This document shows positions 19,627 to 28,566 of a stretch of DNA of 64,000 nt, piece after piece. The translations under genes and the position numbers were made by a program. How positions within the stretch are numbered: the first letter of the stretch is position 1; each line of letters starts with the position of its first letter. A model generated the notes under the pieces. That model was not told the DNA's origin, ran no database searches, and saw only the letters and a program-made list of their open reading frames with translations. The stretch is from assembly GCA_012522735.1 (NCBI GenBank), contig JAAYJU010000180.1, positions 1 through 64,000 of the forward strand, in the 5' to 3' direction. Source of the stretch: Clostridiales bacterium (GTDB lineage Bacteria; Bacillota; Clostridia; Lachnospirales; Lachnospiraceae).

Positions 19627-20190
19627 ATGAAAGCTACCATTGTATTAATTGCTGATACTACTACCGAAAACTATGGACGAAAGTGCATACTAGAAGCAAA
19701 CCGTATAGGTAATATAGGATTTGAAATGGTAAGATTACCACATCACATTTCGCTAAAGCAACCTTTTAAAGTTCCAAATTTGGAAGCTGTAGAAAGTATC
19801 TTTGATGAATATGCTAAGACCGTAAATGCTCTTACTGTTCCAATGCTTCAACTTGATTGCTTTAGAAGTAATGTCTTTGGTTATGAGTCCGGCTGTATGT
19901 CAATAAGAGCAGAAAGTACCTCGCAACTAATTACAATGCAGCAAAATTTAAATGCTCTCATAGAAGCAAAGCTTGGTTCATGCCCGGCTGAGTATGATTC
20001 GGATTATGTCTTCCATATGACAATTGCAATAGGTGGTGCACCCTATAAGAATTACGAAAAAGCCTATCAGGTTATGAAAAAACATGATTATCATTATGAT
20101 TTCCATTTTAATAGGTTAGGGTTATTGTATTATGATGATGATAAGATAAGACCAGGTACTTACTTTTGTTACAAAATAGCTGATTTATAG
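19627..20190 (+). CDS. 2'-5' RNA ligase-like (2H phosphoesterase superfamily) protein
   Basis: RLPHHISLKQPF and DYVFHMTIAIGG, two HxS/T-like motifs. Confidence 0.7.
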   Translation: MKATIVLIADTTTENYGRKCILEANRIGNIGFEMVRLPHHISLKQPFKVPNLEAVESIFDEYAKTVNALTVPMLQLDCFRSNVFGYESGCMSIRAESTSQLITMQQNLNALIEAKLGSCPAEYDSDYVFHMTIAIGGAPYKNYEKAYQVMKKHDYHYDFHFNRLGLLYYDDDKIRPGTYFCYKIADL

Positions 20191-20200
20191 ATATATTTAG

Positions 20201-20250
20201 AAAAAGACCAGCTACATTAAAGCACTATTTGCTTGAATGGCTGGTCTTTT
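20201..20250 (+). terminator. Stem-loop terminator
   Basis: aaaaagaccagc...gctggtctttt between convergent genes. Confidence 0.7.
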
Positions 20251-20274
20251 CATGCATATCAACTACTTACTACT

Positions 20275-20598
20275 TCAAAATGTTCCTTCATGTATAATTC
20301 GTATAATTTTATCCATATCATCTGGCATATTGCAATCAGTAGCAATTCGATTCACTTTTTCCGATCCACATAACTCACAACGATGCATAATTTGATATCC
20401 CTTCTTGCTATGCCAGCATATACTTACTGGTCTCATCAATCCTAGGCAATCACTTGAACGGTCACCAGGAATGTAATCCACATGAAGTGAATACAAGCAA
20501 TGTGGACAATGATTACGATAACTGCCGTTTGTCAACGCCGTTACGGGTTTGCCGCAGTTGACGCAAATAAATCCTGTATTTTCAATTTTTCTGCTCAC
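20275..20598 (-). CDS. RNHCP domain-containing protein
   Basis: FICVNCGKPVT...YRNHCPHCLYSLHVD..PGDRSSDC, CELCG; GTG start with GGAGG upstream. Confidence 0.9.
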   Translation of the reverse strand: MSRKIENTGFICVNCGKPVTALTNGSYRNHCPHCLYSLHVDYIPGDRSSDCLGLMRPVSICWHSKKGYQIMHRCELCGSEKVNRIATDCNMPDDMDKIIRIIHEGTF

Positions 20599-20611
20599 AC
20601 CGAGCCCTCCT

Positions 20612-20632
20612 AATATTTGAATTTCAAATATT
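20612..20632. repeat. Short perfect inverted repeat immediately upstream of the RNHCP RBS
   Basis: aatatttgaa t ttcaaatatt. Confidence 0.85.
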
Positions 20633-20652
20633 GGAAGGCGGGGTTCTGTTAA

Positions 20653-20910
20653 TTCTTAGGAATAATCCTTTCGGGCTTGAATCTGAGAGTGGCCGATTCT
20701 CCGCTGTCCTTTAGAGAAGCGAATACTTCTACTTCCTGCTTCAAAGAGGCTTGTTTCATCCCCTTATCCGAACTATTACTGGTTTTGCGTAATTGTATCA
20801 GTCAATGTATGGCGGTCTTACCACCATCCAGCAGTAGGCGTCACCAAATCTCACCGACGATGGCTTCATCCCCCGTTAGTATGCGAGCTTCACTATGAAT
20901 GTAACTAGCA
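20653..20910 (-). pseudogene. Probable decayed IS200/IS605-type TnpB 3' end / right-end RNA region
   Basis: Minus frame reads QLRKTSNSSDKGMKQASLKQEVEVFASLKDSGESATLRFKPERIIPKN*, with stops upstream; MKQ/KQE tail resembles TnpB C-termini from memory. Confidence 0.35.
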
Positions 20911-21065
20911 CCTCAAACCTCCTTTATACTGTTTTAGTCGAAAAACACCTCAATATCTATTTTCATAAAGCAACAACTCCTTTCGTTCTCTGCGAAGTAA
21001 GAATGAATTATCGCAGAATAAAGATTTAATTCAGCATACCATAATTCTCCATATAAAGCAATTAT

Positions 21066-21614
21066 TTACTCATTATACTTTACATACATTGCGACATCAT
21101 ACAGGCTTCCATCACGTCTTCGCCCTACATTACGAATCGTCTTTTCATAATGCATACCTACCTTTTGCATAACTCTACCTGAAGCAATATTTTTTACATC
21201 ATGCTTTGCAATAATCTTCTTATAACCCACTTCGAAAAAAAGATAATGCATAACTGCCCTCAGTGCCTCAGCTACAATCTCTCTTCCCCAAAAACTCTTT
21301 CCTATACAATATCCCACTTCACAGCTCTTGTCCTTATCATTGGACATCTCCACACTTATAGAGCCTATAACCTGATTATCGGATTTTAAGTATATAGCCC
21401 AGTTATACACATTTGGGTTCTTATAATTCTCTACCCAGCTTAATATTCGCCTATGAGTCACATTTACATCACTATGAGGTCCCCAGGACAAATACTTTAA
21501 GGTCTCCATATCACTTGCCCAGTTCTTATACATATCAAAGGTATCCTCAGGCCTGAATCTACGAAGTATCAACCTTATGGTTTCAATAGAATTGGTCCCT
21601 ATATGCTTAATCAT
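21066..21614 (-). CDS. GNAT family N-acetyltransferase (RimJ/RimL type)
   Basis: ETIRLILRRFRPEDTFDMYKNWASD, GYCIGKSFWGREIVAEALRAVMHYLF. Confidence 0.92.
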   Translation of the reverse strand: MIKHIGTNSIETIRLILRRFRPEDTFDMYKNWASDMETLKYLSWGPHSDVNVTHRRILSWVENYKNPNVYNWAIYLKSDNQVIGSISVEMSNDKDKSCEVGYCIGKSFWGREIVAEALRAVMHYLFFEVGYKKIIAKHDVKNIASGRVMQKVGMHYEKTIRNVGRRRDGSLYDVAMYVKYNE

Positions 21615-21679
21615 TTTCCTCCAACTTAAACCCTTTCAGAAAATGAATATACAGGGACCAGCTCAAATATTCCCGTAAT

Positions 21680-21714
21680 AATTTCTTAATGGTGTCAGGC
21701 ACCATTAAGAAATT
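21680..21714. repeat. Perfect 15 bp inverted repeat carrying the GGTGTCAGGCACC motif, with degenerate copies to about 21770
   Basis: aatttcttaatggtg tcagg caccattaagaaatt; then ggtgcctggcacc and ggcaccaattacc. Confidence 0.85.
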
Positions 21715-21768
21715 GTTACATACTTTAATAAATTTGTAATGGTGCCTGGCACCAATTACCGGCACCAA

Positions 21769-24150
21769 TTACCTCAGTACGATGTTTTTATTCCTTAATA
21801 CACCTAGCAATCCGTCCACCATACTTTGAATTTCGTTGCTTTCTAAGGTCCGTTCCATAGATACGAATTCGAAACGTACTGTTACACTCTTCTTACCCGG
21901 AAGGAGCTTCTCATCCTCGAATATATCTACAAGGTAGTATCTGTCAAGGTACTGACATGGATACATGTCGATATACTTAGTTAGTGTTTCGTAAGGAAGA
22001 TCCTTGTCTACAAGTAGACTTAGATCTACGGTTACACCAGGGTACTTAGATACCTCCTTGTAATCAAGAGCAACCCCATCAACAGTCTCCATATCGTCAA
22101 TATCTATCTCTGCAAATGCAACATTAAGCTTCTTATCTATGTTGTTTCTGATTTTAGGATTGAGTACCGATATATATCCGATTTCCTGATCCTTTAAGTG
22201 TATACCTGCAGAATTAAGAGGATGCACATAGTTGTATTTGTTAATTGCATTATTCTCTACAAACATCGGAGTGATGTTCTTTATATCTAATAGTGCCTGT
22301 TCTATAGCTTCCTTCAGCTTAAAGAATACTTCCTTCTCGCTAAGTATTTTACTAGCTATTACTATGCCAAGACGCTTCTTCTCATTACACAAGCCGTCTT
22401 TCTTTAACCCATCTGCCACACGGCCGATTTCATACATTCCCATCTCAGGACTTCCATCTACGTTCTTATAAACAAAGCCTAACAAGCTTGGAATTATTGT
22501 GGATCTTATTGTATCGTTCTCGGCAGTCATAGAGTTTACAATACGAATATTTGGCTCTGTATCAATACCCAACTCCTTATTCATCTTGGATTCATACCAG
22601 ATATAGGAGTGAACCTCATTCATATCATACTTATCAGATAAGAGAACCTTAATCCTATATTCATTGTCTCTATCCAGGCTATGCTTAATCGGTGTAAGAA
22701 GGCTCTTAGTGGAGTAGGTATCAAAGTTGTCATATCCATAGATACGGGTGATCTCCTCGACTATATCTGCCTTCATGGTAACATCCTTGGTAGCACGCCA
22801 TGAGGGTACTCCCACGCTGAACTTATCCCCGCTTCTTTTTACCTCAAAGCCTAAGGCATTTAAGGTCTCCTCTATCCTATCTGAGGAAATATCTATACCT
22901 GTATATTTATCTACGTAAGCCTTATCAAAGTCAACAGTGATGCTGTCATAATGCTGTACATATGAATCGGTAAGGCTTGATGTCACCTTAACACCGGGGT
23001 CTATATCCAATAAAAGCTTCATGAAACGCTTAATAGCTATCACTGTCGTTTCAGGATCTAGTGTCTTCTCGTATCTGGAGCTAGCATCTGTTCTTAGTCC
23101 CATCCTAGTTGCAGATTTGCGGACACCTGTACCGTCAAAATTAGCAGATTCAAGTAGCACTGAGCTGGTATCATCAGATATGGATGAAAGCTCTCCACCC
23201 ATAACACCTGCTATACCTATAGGCTCCTTTGAGTCACAAATCATCAAGGTATCTGCATCAATCTTTCTTGTTATTCCGTCTAGGGTTAAGAAGTCGAAAG
23301 GCTCTGAAAATGTCTTTACTCTTATATCCTTTACCTTTCTGTTGTCGTAGGCATGCATGGGCTGCCCTACCTCCATCATAAGGTAATTAGTTAGGTCAGC
23401 AAGGAGATTGATTGGACGCATACCACAATAGGTAAGGCGAATCCTCATATTAATGGGAGATTTCTTAATCTGAATATTGTCCATGGTGATACAGCTGAAG
23501 CGATATATCCTTTGATTATCAAGCACCTTAAGATCGATTGGTGTTAAATCCTTATAGACACTCGTATCTACCAATTCCAAAGGCTTTAAGGGACGTTTAT
23601 TAAGTGCCGCTATTTCTCTGGCTATTCCATAATGACCCCACAGATCAGGACGATTAGTAAGTGATTTATTATCCACTTCAAATACAATATCCTCCAGCTG
23701 CATGAAGTCTTTAATGTCGGTACCTAAAGGATAGTCTCCTTCAATAATCATAAGACCTGAATGGTCGTCACTTATTCCCAGCTCCTTCTCGGAACAGCAC
23801 ATACCACGGCTAACTACACCGGCTATGGGAATCTCTTTAATCTCTAAGTCACCAACGCGTCCACCAAGCCTTGCAAATGGCACCACTGCTCCAACAAATA
23901 CATTGGGAGCACCGCAAACCACTTCTACTACTTCTGTACCTATATCCACCTTCACAAGATGTAATTTTTGTGAGTTGGGATGATCATTAACCTCGATAAT
24001 CTTTCCTACAACTACGTCCTTGATGTTTTTACCCATTTCAAATATTTCTTCAACCTCGGCGGTAGATAAGGTAAAGCGATTAATAAGCTCCTTCATATCC
24101 ACTCCGCTAAGATCTGTAAATTCCGAAATCCAATTCATTGATATTAACAT
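21769..24150 (-). CDS. pheT: Phenylalanyl-tRNA synthetase beta subunit
   Basis: MLISMNWISEFTDLSG, tRNA-binding domain, GIAGVMGGELSS; next to pheS. Confidence 0.97.
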   Translation of the reverse strand: MLISMNWISEFTDLSGVDMKELINRFTLSTAEVEEIFEMGKNIKDVVVGKIIEVNDHPNSQKLHLVKVDIGTEVVEVVCGAPNVFVGAVVPFARLGGRVGDLEIKEIPIAGVVSRGMCCSEKELGISDDHSGLMIIEGDYPLGTDIKDFMQLEDIVFEVDNKSLTNRPDLWGHYGIAREIAALNKRPLKPLELVDTSVYKDLTPIDLKVLDNQRIYRFSCITMDNIQIKKSPINMRIRLTYCGMRPINLLADLTNYLMMEVGQPMHAYDNRKVKDIRVKTFSEPFDFLTLDGITRKIDADTLMICDSKEPIGIAGVMGGELSSISDDTSSVLLESANFDGTGVRKSATRMGLRTDASSRYEKTLDPETTVIAIKRFMKLLLDIDPGVKVTSSLTDSYVQHYDSITVDFDKAYVDKYTGIDISSDRIEETLNALGFEVKRSGDKFSVGVPSWRATKDVTMKADIVEEITRIYGYDNFDTYSTKSLLTPIKHSLDRDNEYRIKVLLSDKYDMNEVHSYIWYESKMNKELGIDTEPNIRIVNSMTAENDTIRSTIIPSLLGFVYKNVDGSPEMGMYEIGRVADGLKKDGLCNEKKRLGIVIASKILSEKEVFFKLKEAIEQALLDIKNITPMFVENNAINKYNYVHPLNSAGIHLKDQEIGYISVLNPKIRNNIDKKLNVAFAEIDIDDMETVDGVALDYKEVSKYPGVTVDLSLLVDKDLPYETLTKYIDMYPCQYLDRYYLVDIFEDEKLLPGKKSVTVRFEFVSMERTLESNEIQSMVDGLLGVLRNKNIVLR

Positions 24151-24157
24151 GTTTCTC

Positions 24158-24272
24158 CTCCATTCTATTGAATATGTGCGAAAAGCACACTCTGTGCTTT
24201 TTGCTGTGTGAAATTCTTCTACTTTTTATTCGCAGTACTTTTGCGAATTAGAAGTTCTTTTCACACTTCTAT
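24158..24272 (-). repeat. Intra-operon multi-hairpin spacer pheS-pheT
   Basis: Nested stems gtgtgaaa/tttcacac, cttcta/tagaag, attcgca/tgcgaat, plus aaaagcaca/tgtgctttt. Confidence 0.7.
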
Positions 24273-25309
24273 CTGGTAAACTGTCTAAGCTGCTTTAAGT
24301 TACCGCTATTGAACATACGAATGTCTTTGATATTGTATTTCATCATAGCAAGTCTTGTTAAGCCAAGGCCAAAGGCAAAGCCTGTGTATTTTTCAGGATC
24401 AATTCCTCCCATAGAAAGTACATTGGGATGAATCATACCACAGGGCAATAATTCAAGCCATCCGGATTGCTTACAGGTAGGACATCCGCTACCGCCACAT
24501 ATAGCACAGTTTATATCTAGTTCAAAACCGGGTTCTACGAATGGGAAAAATCCTGGTCTAAGCCTTACCTTTATATCTCTTTCAAATACCTCGGATAATA
24601 AAACCTTCATGAAATAGATAAGGTTTGATATGGATATATCATCTCCTATCATCATACCCTCTAGTTGGAAGAATGTATTTTCATGACTGGCATCTAAATT
24701 CTCATTTCTAAAGCATCTACCTGGAAACAAGACTCTTAATGGCTCACCTTTCTTTGGAGCGCCGTACTTCTTCATAATAGTATTCTGAGCAGCTGATGTA
24801 TGTGTCTTTAAGAGCTGGCCATTTTCCAGATAGTAAGTATCCTGCATATCTCTGGCAGGATGATTCTTAGGAATATTGACAGCCTCAAAATTGTTGTATT
24901 CAGTCTGAATCTCAAGACCATCCTCTATAATAAAACCCATAGTCTTGAAGATATCCTCAATGCGCTTCTGAATAATAGATATGGGATGGAGAGTTCCTGT
25001 ATTTCTACTCCCGGGTATAGTGTAGTCATAGCGCTCTGAATTCTCAATTTCCTGAAGATATTCCTTCTCCTCCAGGGTTTTTTGATACTCAACGATTGCA
25101 TGCTCAATCTCATTCTTTAGCTTGTTCACCTGCATACCGGCTGTCTTTTTCTCTTCGGGGGCCAAATCACTAAGATTTTTTAACTGCTCCGTTACCAATC
25201 CTTTCTTACCAAGGAAGGATACCCTTATCTTCTCAAGCTCTGCATTCGAATTAACTGCATTAAGCTCTTCATTAAACTGCTCTTGAATCTTCTTCAGATT
25301 TTCTAACAT
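24269..25309 (-). CDS. pheS: Phenylalanyl-tRNA synthetase alpha subunit (start trimmed to MLENLKKIQEQ)
   Basis: HTSAAQNTIMKKYG, FEPGFELDINCAICGG; AGGAGG upstream of ATG 25309. Confidence 0.96.
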   Translation of the reverse strand: MLENLKKIQEQFNEELNAVNSNAELEKIRVSFLGKKGLVTEQLKNLSDLAPEEKKTAGMQVNKLKNEIEHAIVEYQKTLEEKEYLQEIENSERYDYTIPGSRNTGTLHPISIIQKRIEDIFKTMGFIIEDGLEIQTEYNNFEAVNIPKNHPARDMQDTYYLENGQLLKTHTSAAQNTIMKKYGAPKKGEPLRVLFPGRCFRNENLDASHENTFFQLEGMMIGDDISISNLIYFMKVLLSEVFERDIKVRLRPGFFPFVEPGFELDINCAICGGSGCPTCKQSGWLELLPCGMIHPNVLSMGGIDPEKYTGFAFGLGLTRLAMMKYNIKDIRMFNSGNLKQLRQFTR

Positions 25310-25318
25310 TTTTAAAAA

Positions 25319-25419
25319 CCTCCTATATGATATAAAATATTTTACTGCTAACAACGGAGGTTTTATCCTCCTAAACGAATTTTAAATTTTCATTGCCTAC
25401 AACGGAGGAATTAACCTCC
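25319..25419 (-). repeat. SD/anti-SD repeat array, 2 units of 48 bp, between the T-box and pheS
   Basis: CCTCC at 25319, 25367 and 25415; aacggaggttttatcctcc and aacggaggaattaacctcc. Confidence 0.85.
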
Positions 25420-25447
25420 CTAGATTATTTTAAATTCTCATTATTAA

Positions 25448-25710
25448 CAACAAAAAAGCTTCCATCCGCAAGGGACGAAAGCATCGTGGTACCACCCAAA
25501 TTCAAGCCTTTATTAATCACTAAAGACTCCTCAAATGTGCTAACGGAAACATTTCCGGCCTCTCTTTATCAGCAGTCTCTCCTGATGATTCTTAGAGGCA
25601 ACTCCGGTGCCGAATTTCGTTATAAGTCTGAACCCTGAATGCGCTTTCAGCCAATGACACACCCTCTCTGTGGGGAAGAAATACACTACTAATTCACCTT
25701 CATAGTTATT
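25448..25710 (-). promoter_or_regulatory. T-box leader of pheST
   Basis: Minus strand GGGTGGTACCACGATGCTTTCGTCCCTTGCGGATGGAAGCTTTTTTG (T-box plus terminator). Confidence 0.92.
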
Positions 25711-25892
25711 ATCTTATCTATAATTATTTAACATATCTTAACTGACTAAAGTATAAAAGTCAATACTATTTTAGCAAAGGCCTAAGTTTTTATGAAAAAA
25801 GTCTTTTCATTGATACTACTATATGGTAGTATATATATATTGTATACAATGTAGTTTGCAACTGTCTCTTTCAAATGAAAGGAGTTATATAT

Positions 25893-26411
25893 ATGAGTAT
25901 TACTTTTAAAGCAGATATATCTACAATTAATTCATATAAGATAATTAGGCTTCCAGTAAGTTCTAGTGAATATCTTCCGTCCCGTGGAATGGTAATGATA
26001 AAGGGAACTATCAATGGTATTTACTTTGAGGTCCCATTAGAGCCCGATGGAAAGGGAAGCCATTGGTTTGAAGTAGATGATAAACTAAGCTCTCAAATCG
26101 GGGAAACAATCGGTAAGCCGCTATCACTCCAGATAGAGCCCCTAAGTGAATGGACTGAGCCTGTAATTCCAGACGATATCATGAATCCAATAATGAAAGA
26201 AGGATTACTTGACCAGTGGAATTCTCTTACTATAAAGGCAAGGTGGGAATGGCTTAGATGGATAAGATCCACCTCTAATGCTAGCACTCGTCAAAAAAGA
26301 ATAAATGTGGCTATCTCCAAACTTCAAAAAGGTGATCGAAGGCCTTGCTGCTTTAATTCAAGTCTCTGCACCATAACTGAGGTATCGAAATCAGGTGTCC
26401 TGTTGGACTAA
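25893..26411 (+). CDS. YdeI/OmpD-associated family protein with DUF1905-like N-terminus
   Basis: FKADISTINSYKIIRLP...GMVMIKGTINGIYFEVPLEPDGKGSHWFEV; C-terminal WEWLRWIRSTSNASTRQKRINVAISKLQKGDRRPCCF. Confidence 0.8.
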   Translation: MSITFKADISTINSYKIIRLPVSSSEYLPSRGMVMIKGTINGIYFEVPLEPDGKGSHWFEVDDKLSSQIGETIGKPLSLQIEPLSEWTEPVIPDDIMNPIMKEGLLDQWNSLTIKARWEWLRWIRSTSNASTRQKRINVAISKLQKGDRRPCCFNSSLCTITEVSKSGVLLD

Positions 26412-26432
26412 CATCTATATTGGATTAAGCAT

Positions 26433-27491
26433 CTATATGATAAGCATGGCATCACCAAAGCTAAAGAAACGGTAACGCTCTTTCACTGCCTCATTATAAA
26501 CCTTTAATATGTTTTCTCTTCCTGCAAATGCCGATACAAGCATGAGTAAGGTTGATTCAGGCAGATGAAAATTAGTTATCAAACCATCCATAACTTTAAA
26601 TTGGTAACCGGGATATATGAATATTGATGTATCCCCCTTACCTGCTTTTATATAACCATCCTCATCGGAGGAGGATTCAAGTGTTCTGCAGCTTGTAGTT
26701 CCCACACAGATAATTCTGCCTCCCTTTTTCTTTGCATTATTTATCTTGTCGGCTTCCTCTTGTAATATTTGATAGTACTCAGAATGCATATGGTGCTCTA
26801 AGACATTTTCTACCTTAACCGGACGAAATGTACCTAGTCCCACATGTAAAGTTACATATGCAACATCTACACCTATAGCTTTAATCTCTTCTAGTAGCTC
26901 CTGGGTAAAATGAAGTCCAGCAGTGGGAGCAGCGGCAGAGCCATCGTATTTGGCATAGACTGTCTGATATCGGTTCTTGTCAGCCAGCTCATGGGTTATA
27001 TAAGGGGGTAGAGGCATCTGACCAAGCTTATCTAATATCTCCTCAAATATTCCCTTATAAGTAAACTGCACCAAACGGTTGCCTTCATCTACAACATCAA
27101 GAATTCGGCCTGTAAGAATACCATTTCCAAATGATATTATAGTACCGGGTTTAGCCTTCTTTCCGGGCTTAACCAAGGTCTCCCATATATCATTCTCTTT
27201 TCTTTTTAGCAGTAAGAGCTCAATTTTGGCACCATGAATATCCTGATCCGCTTTAACTTCTGATGAATTGCTTACCTTTTCTCCAATTAGTCGTGCAGGA
27301 ATAACCTTAGTGTTATTTAGCACCAAGCAGTCACCTTTATTTAGGTAAGATTTAATCTCATAAAATATTCTATGCTCGAATGCACCCGAAGTCCTATTAA
27401 GTACTAATAGTCTTGAGCCTGACCTATCCTCCAGAGGATCCTGTGCAATAAGCTCCTCTGGTAAATCATAATAAAAATCATGTGTTTTCAT
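26433..27491 (-). CDS. queA: S-adenosylmethionine:tRNA ribosyltransferase-isomerase
   Basis: [45 protein letters not shown]. Confidence 0.96.
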   Translation of the reverse strand: MKTHDFYYDLPEELIAQDPLEDRSGSRLLVLNRTSGAFEHRIFYEIKSYLNKGDCLVLNNTKVIPARLIGEKVSNSSEVKADQDIHGAKIELLLLKRKENDIWETLVKPGKKAKPGTIISFGNGILTGRILDVVDEGNRLVQFTYKGIFEEILDKLGQMPLPPYITHELADKNRYQTVYAKYDGSAAAPTAGLHFTQELLEEIKAIGVDVAYVTLHVGLGTFRPVKVENVLEHHMHSEYYQILQEEADKINNAKKKGGRIICVGTTSCRTLESSSDEDGYIKAGKGDTSIFIYPGYQFKVMDGLITNFHLPESTLLMLVSAFAGRENILKVYNEAVKERYRFFSFGDAMLII

Positions 27492-27530
27492 TATCTTCCT
27501 CATGTCTCTAGTTGTCACTCAAGAATATCG

Positions 27531-27683
27531 TTAGAATAAAAGATCCGACTTTTTCTTTAGTAGCTTTGCACCGTTTACAATAAGAAATACACCTGCAGCT
27601 AATCCGGACAGAATTAGTACAATACCTAGTACCAAATTCCAAACACCTACGGATTTCATTGTGTTATAGATTTTTTCCATCAT
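27531..27683 (-). CDS. Small membrane protein, 50 aa, not in the supplied ORF track
   Basis: MMEKIYNTMKSVGVWNLVLGIVLILSGLAAGVFLIVNGAKLLKKKSDLLF*; RBS AAGGAGGAAATAATT upstream of ATG. Confidence 0.7.
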   Translation of the reverse strand: MMEKIYNTMKSVGVWNLVLGIVLILSGLAAGVFLIVNGAKLLKKKSDLLF

Positions 27684-27701
27684 AATTATTTCCTCCTTAA
27701 T

Positions 27702-28433
27702 TTATGATTTCACTGGGCCATATTGCTGATAATATGCATCTATTGAATTCTTTAATTTATTGTCAATAATTATATTTCCCTTATAAGGCTTATTGTAAAG
27801 ATGCTCCACCACTTCATCCATAGTAACTATGGCTGTGGTAGCAAAATTATAGGTGTCTTCCATCTCTTTTAGAGCGCTTTTAGTGCCCTGTCCTCGTTCC
27901 ATTCTATCAACTGAAACAACCAACCCCAATACTTTTACATCACCCTCTACTTGATTATGCTCAACCTGAGTATGCTCAACTTGAGCATGAGCTGCTTGAG
28001 TATGCAATATAGGCATAGTTTCTTGTATGGATGTACCGGCTGTTGTAACATCCTCTATAATTATAATCCTGTCACCATTATTAATTGGAGAGCCGAGAAG
28101 AATTCCTTTGTCTCCATGATCCTTTATCTCCTTACGGTTGGAACAATACCTTATTTCTTTATCATAATGCTCGCTTATGGCCATAGAAGTGGCAACTCCC
28201 AAAGGAATTCCCTTATATGCAGGTCCAAAGAGAATATCAAAATCCAGTCCGAATTTTTCATTAATTGCCTCTGCATAGTATTTTCCTAGCTTACGAAGCT
28301 GCGAGCCGGTTCTATAGAATCCGGTATTTATAAAAAACGGGGTCCTTCTTCCGCTCTTTGTCACAAAATCCCCGAACTTAAGTACGCCACAATCAACCAT
28401 AAACTCAATAAATTCTTTTTTATACTGTTCCAT
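27702..28433 (-). CDS. pyrE: Orotate phosphoribosyltransferase (with small repetitive insertion)
   Basis: FGPAYKGIPLGVATSMAI, IIIEDVTTAGTSIQE. Confidence 0.93.
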   Translation of the reverse strand: MEQYKKEFIEFMVDCGVLKFGDFVTKSGRRTPFFINTGFYRTGSQLRKLGKYYAEAINEKFGLDFDILFGPAYKGIPLGVATSMAISEHYDKEIRYCSNRKEIKDHGDKGILLGSPINNGDRIIIIEDVTTAGTSIQETMPILHTQAAHAQVEHTQVEHNQVEGDVKVLGLVVSVDRMERGQGTKSALKEMEDTYNFATTAIVTMDEVVEHLYNKPYKGNIIIDNKLKNSIDAYYQQYGPVKS

Positions 28434-28439
28434 ACTAAT

Positions 28440-28566
28440 AACCTTTCCTTTCTAATCTACAAACTTTCTACATGAAAATCTTTGATTTTCATGTTTTATA
28501 GGCTCAATATTTGCAAAGCGAATAAATTCGCTTGGTGAAAGATTTATCTTTCACACTTTCCTATCT
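28440..28566 (-). repeat. Intra-operon multi-hairpin spacer pyrD-pyrE
   Basis: Stems catgaaaatc/gattttcatg, gcgaa/ttcgc, gtgaaagat/atctttcac. Confidence 0.75.

Noticed and set aside
20275-20598. RNHCP gene as a toxin or nuclease of a mobile system
   Set aside because: It is a known small zinc-ribbon-like family; nothing in the sequence supports a toxin role beyond its position next to the putative TnpB remnant.
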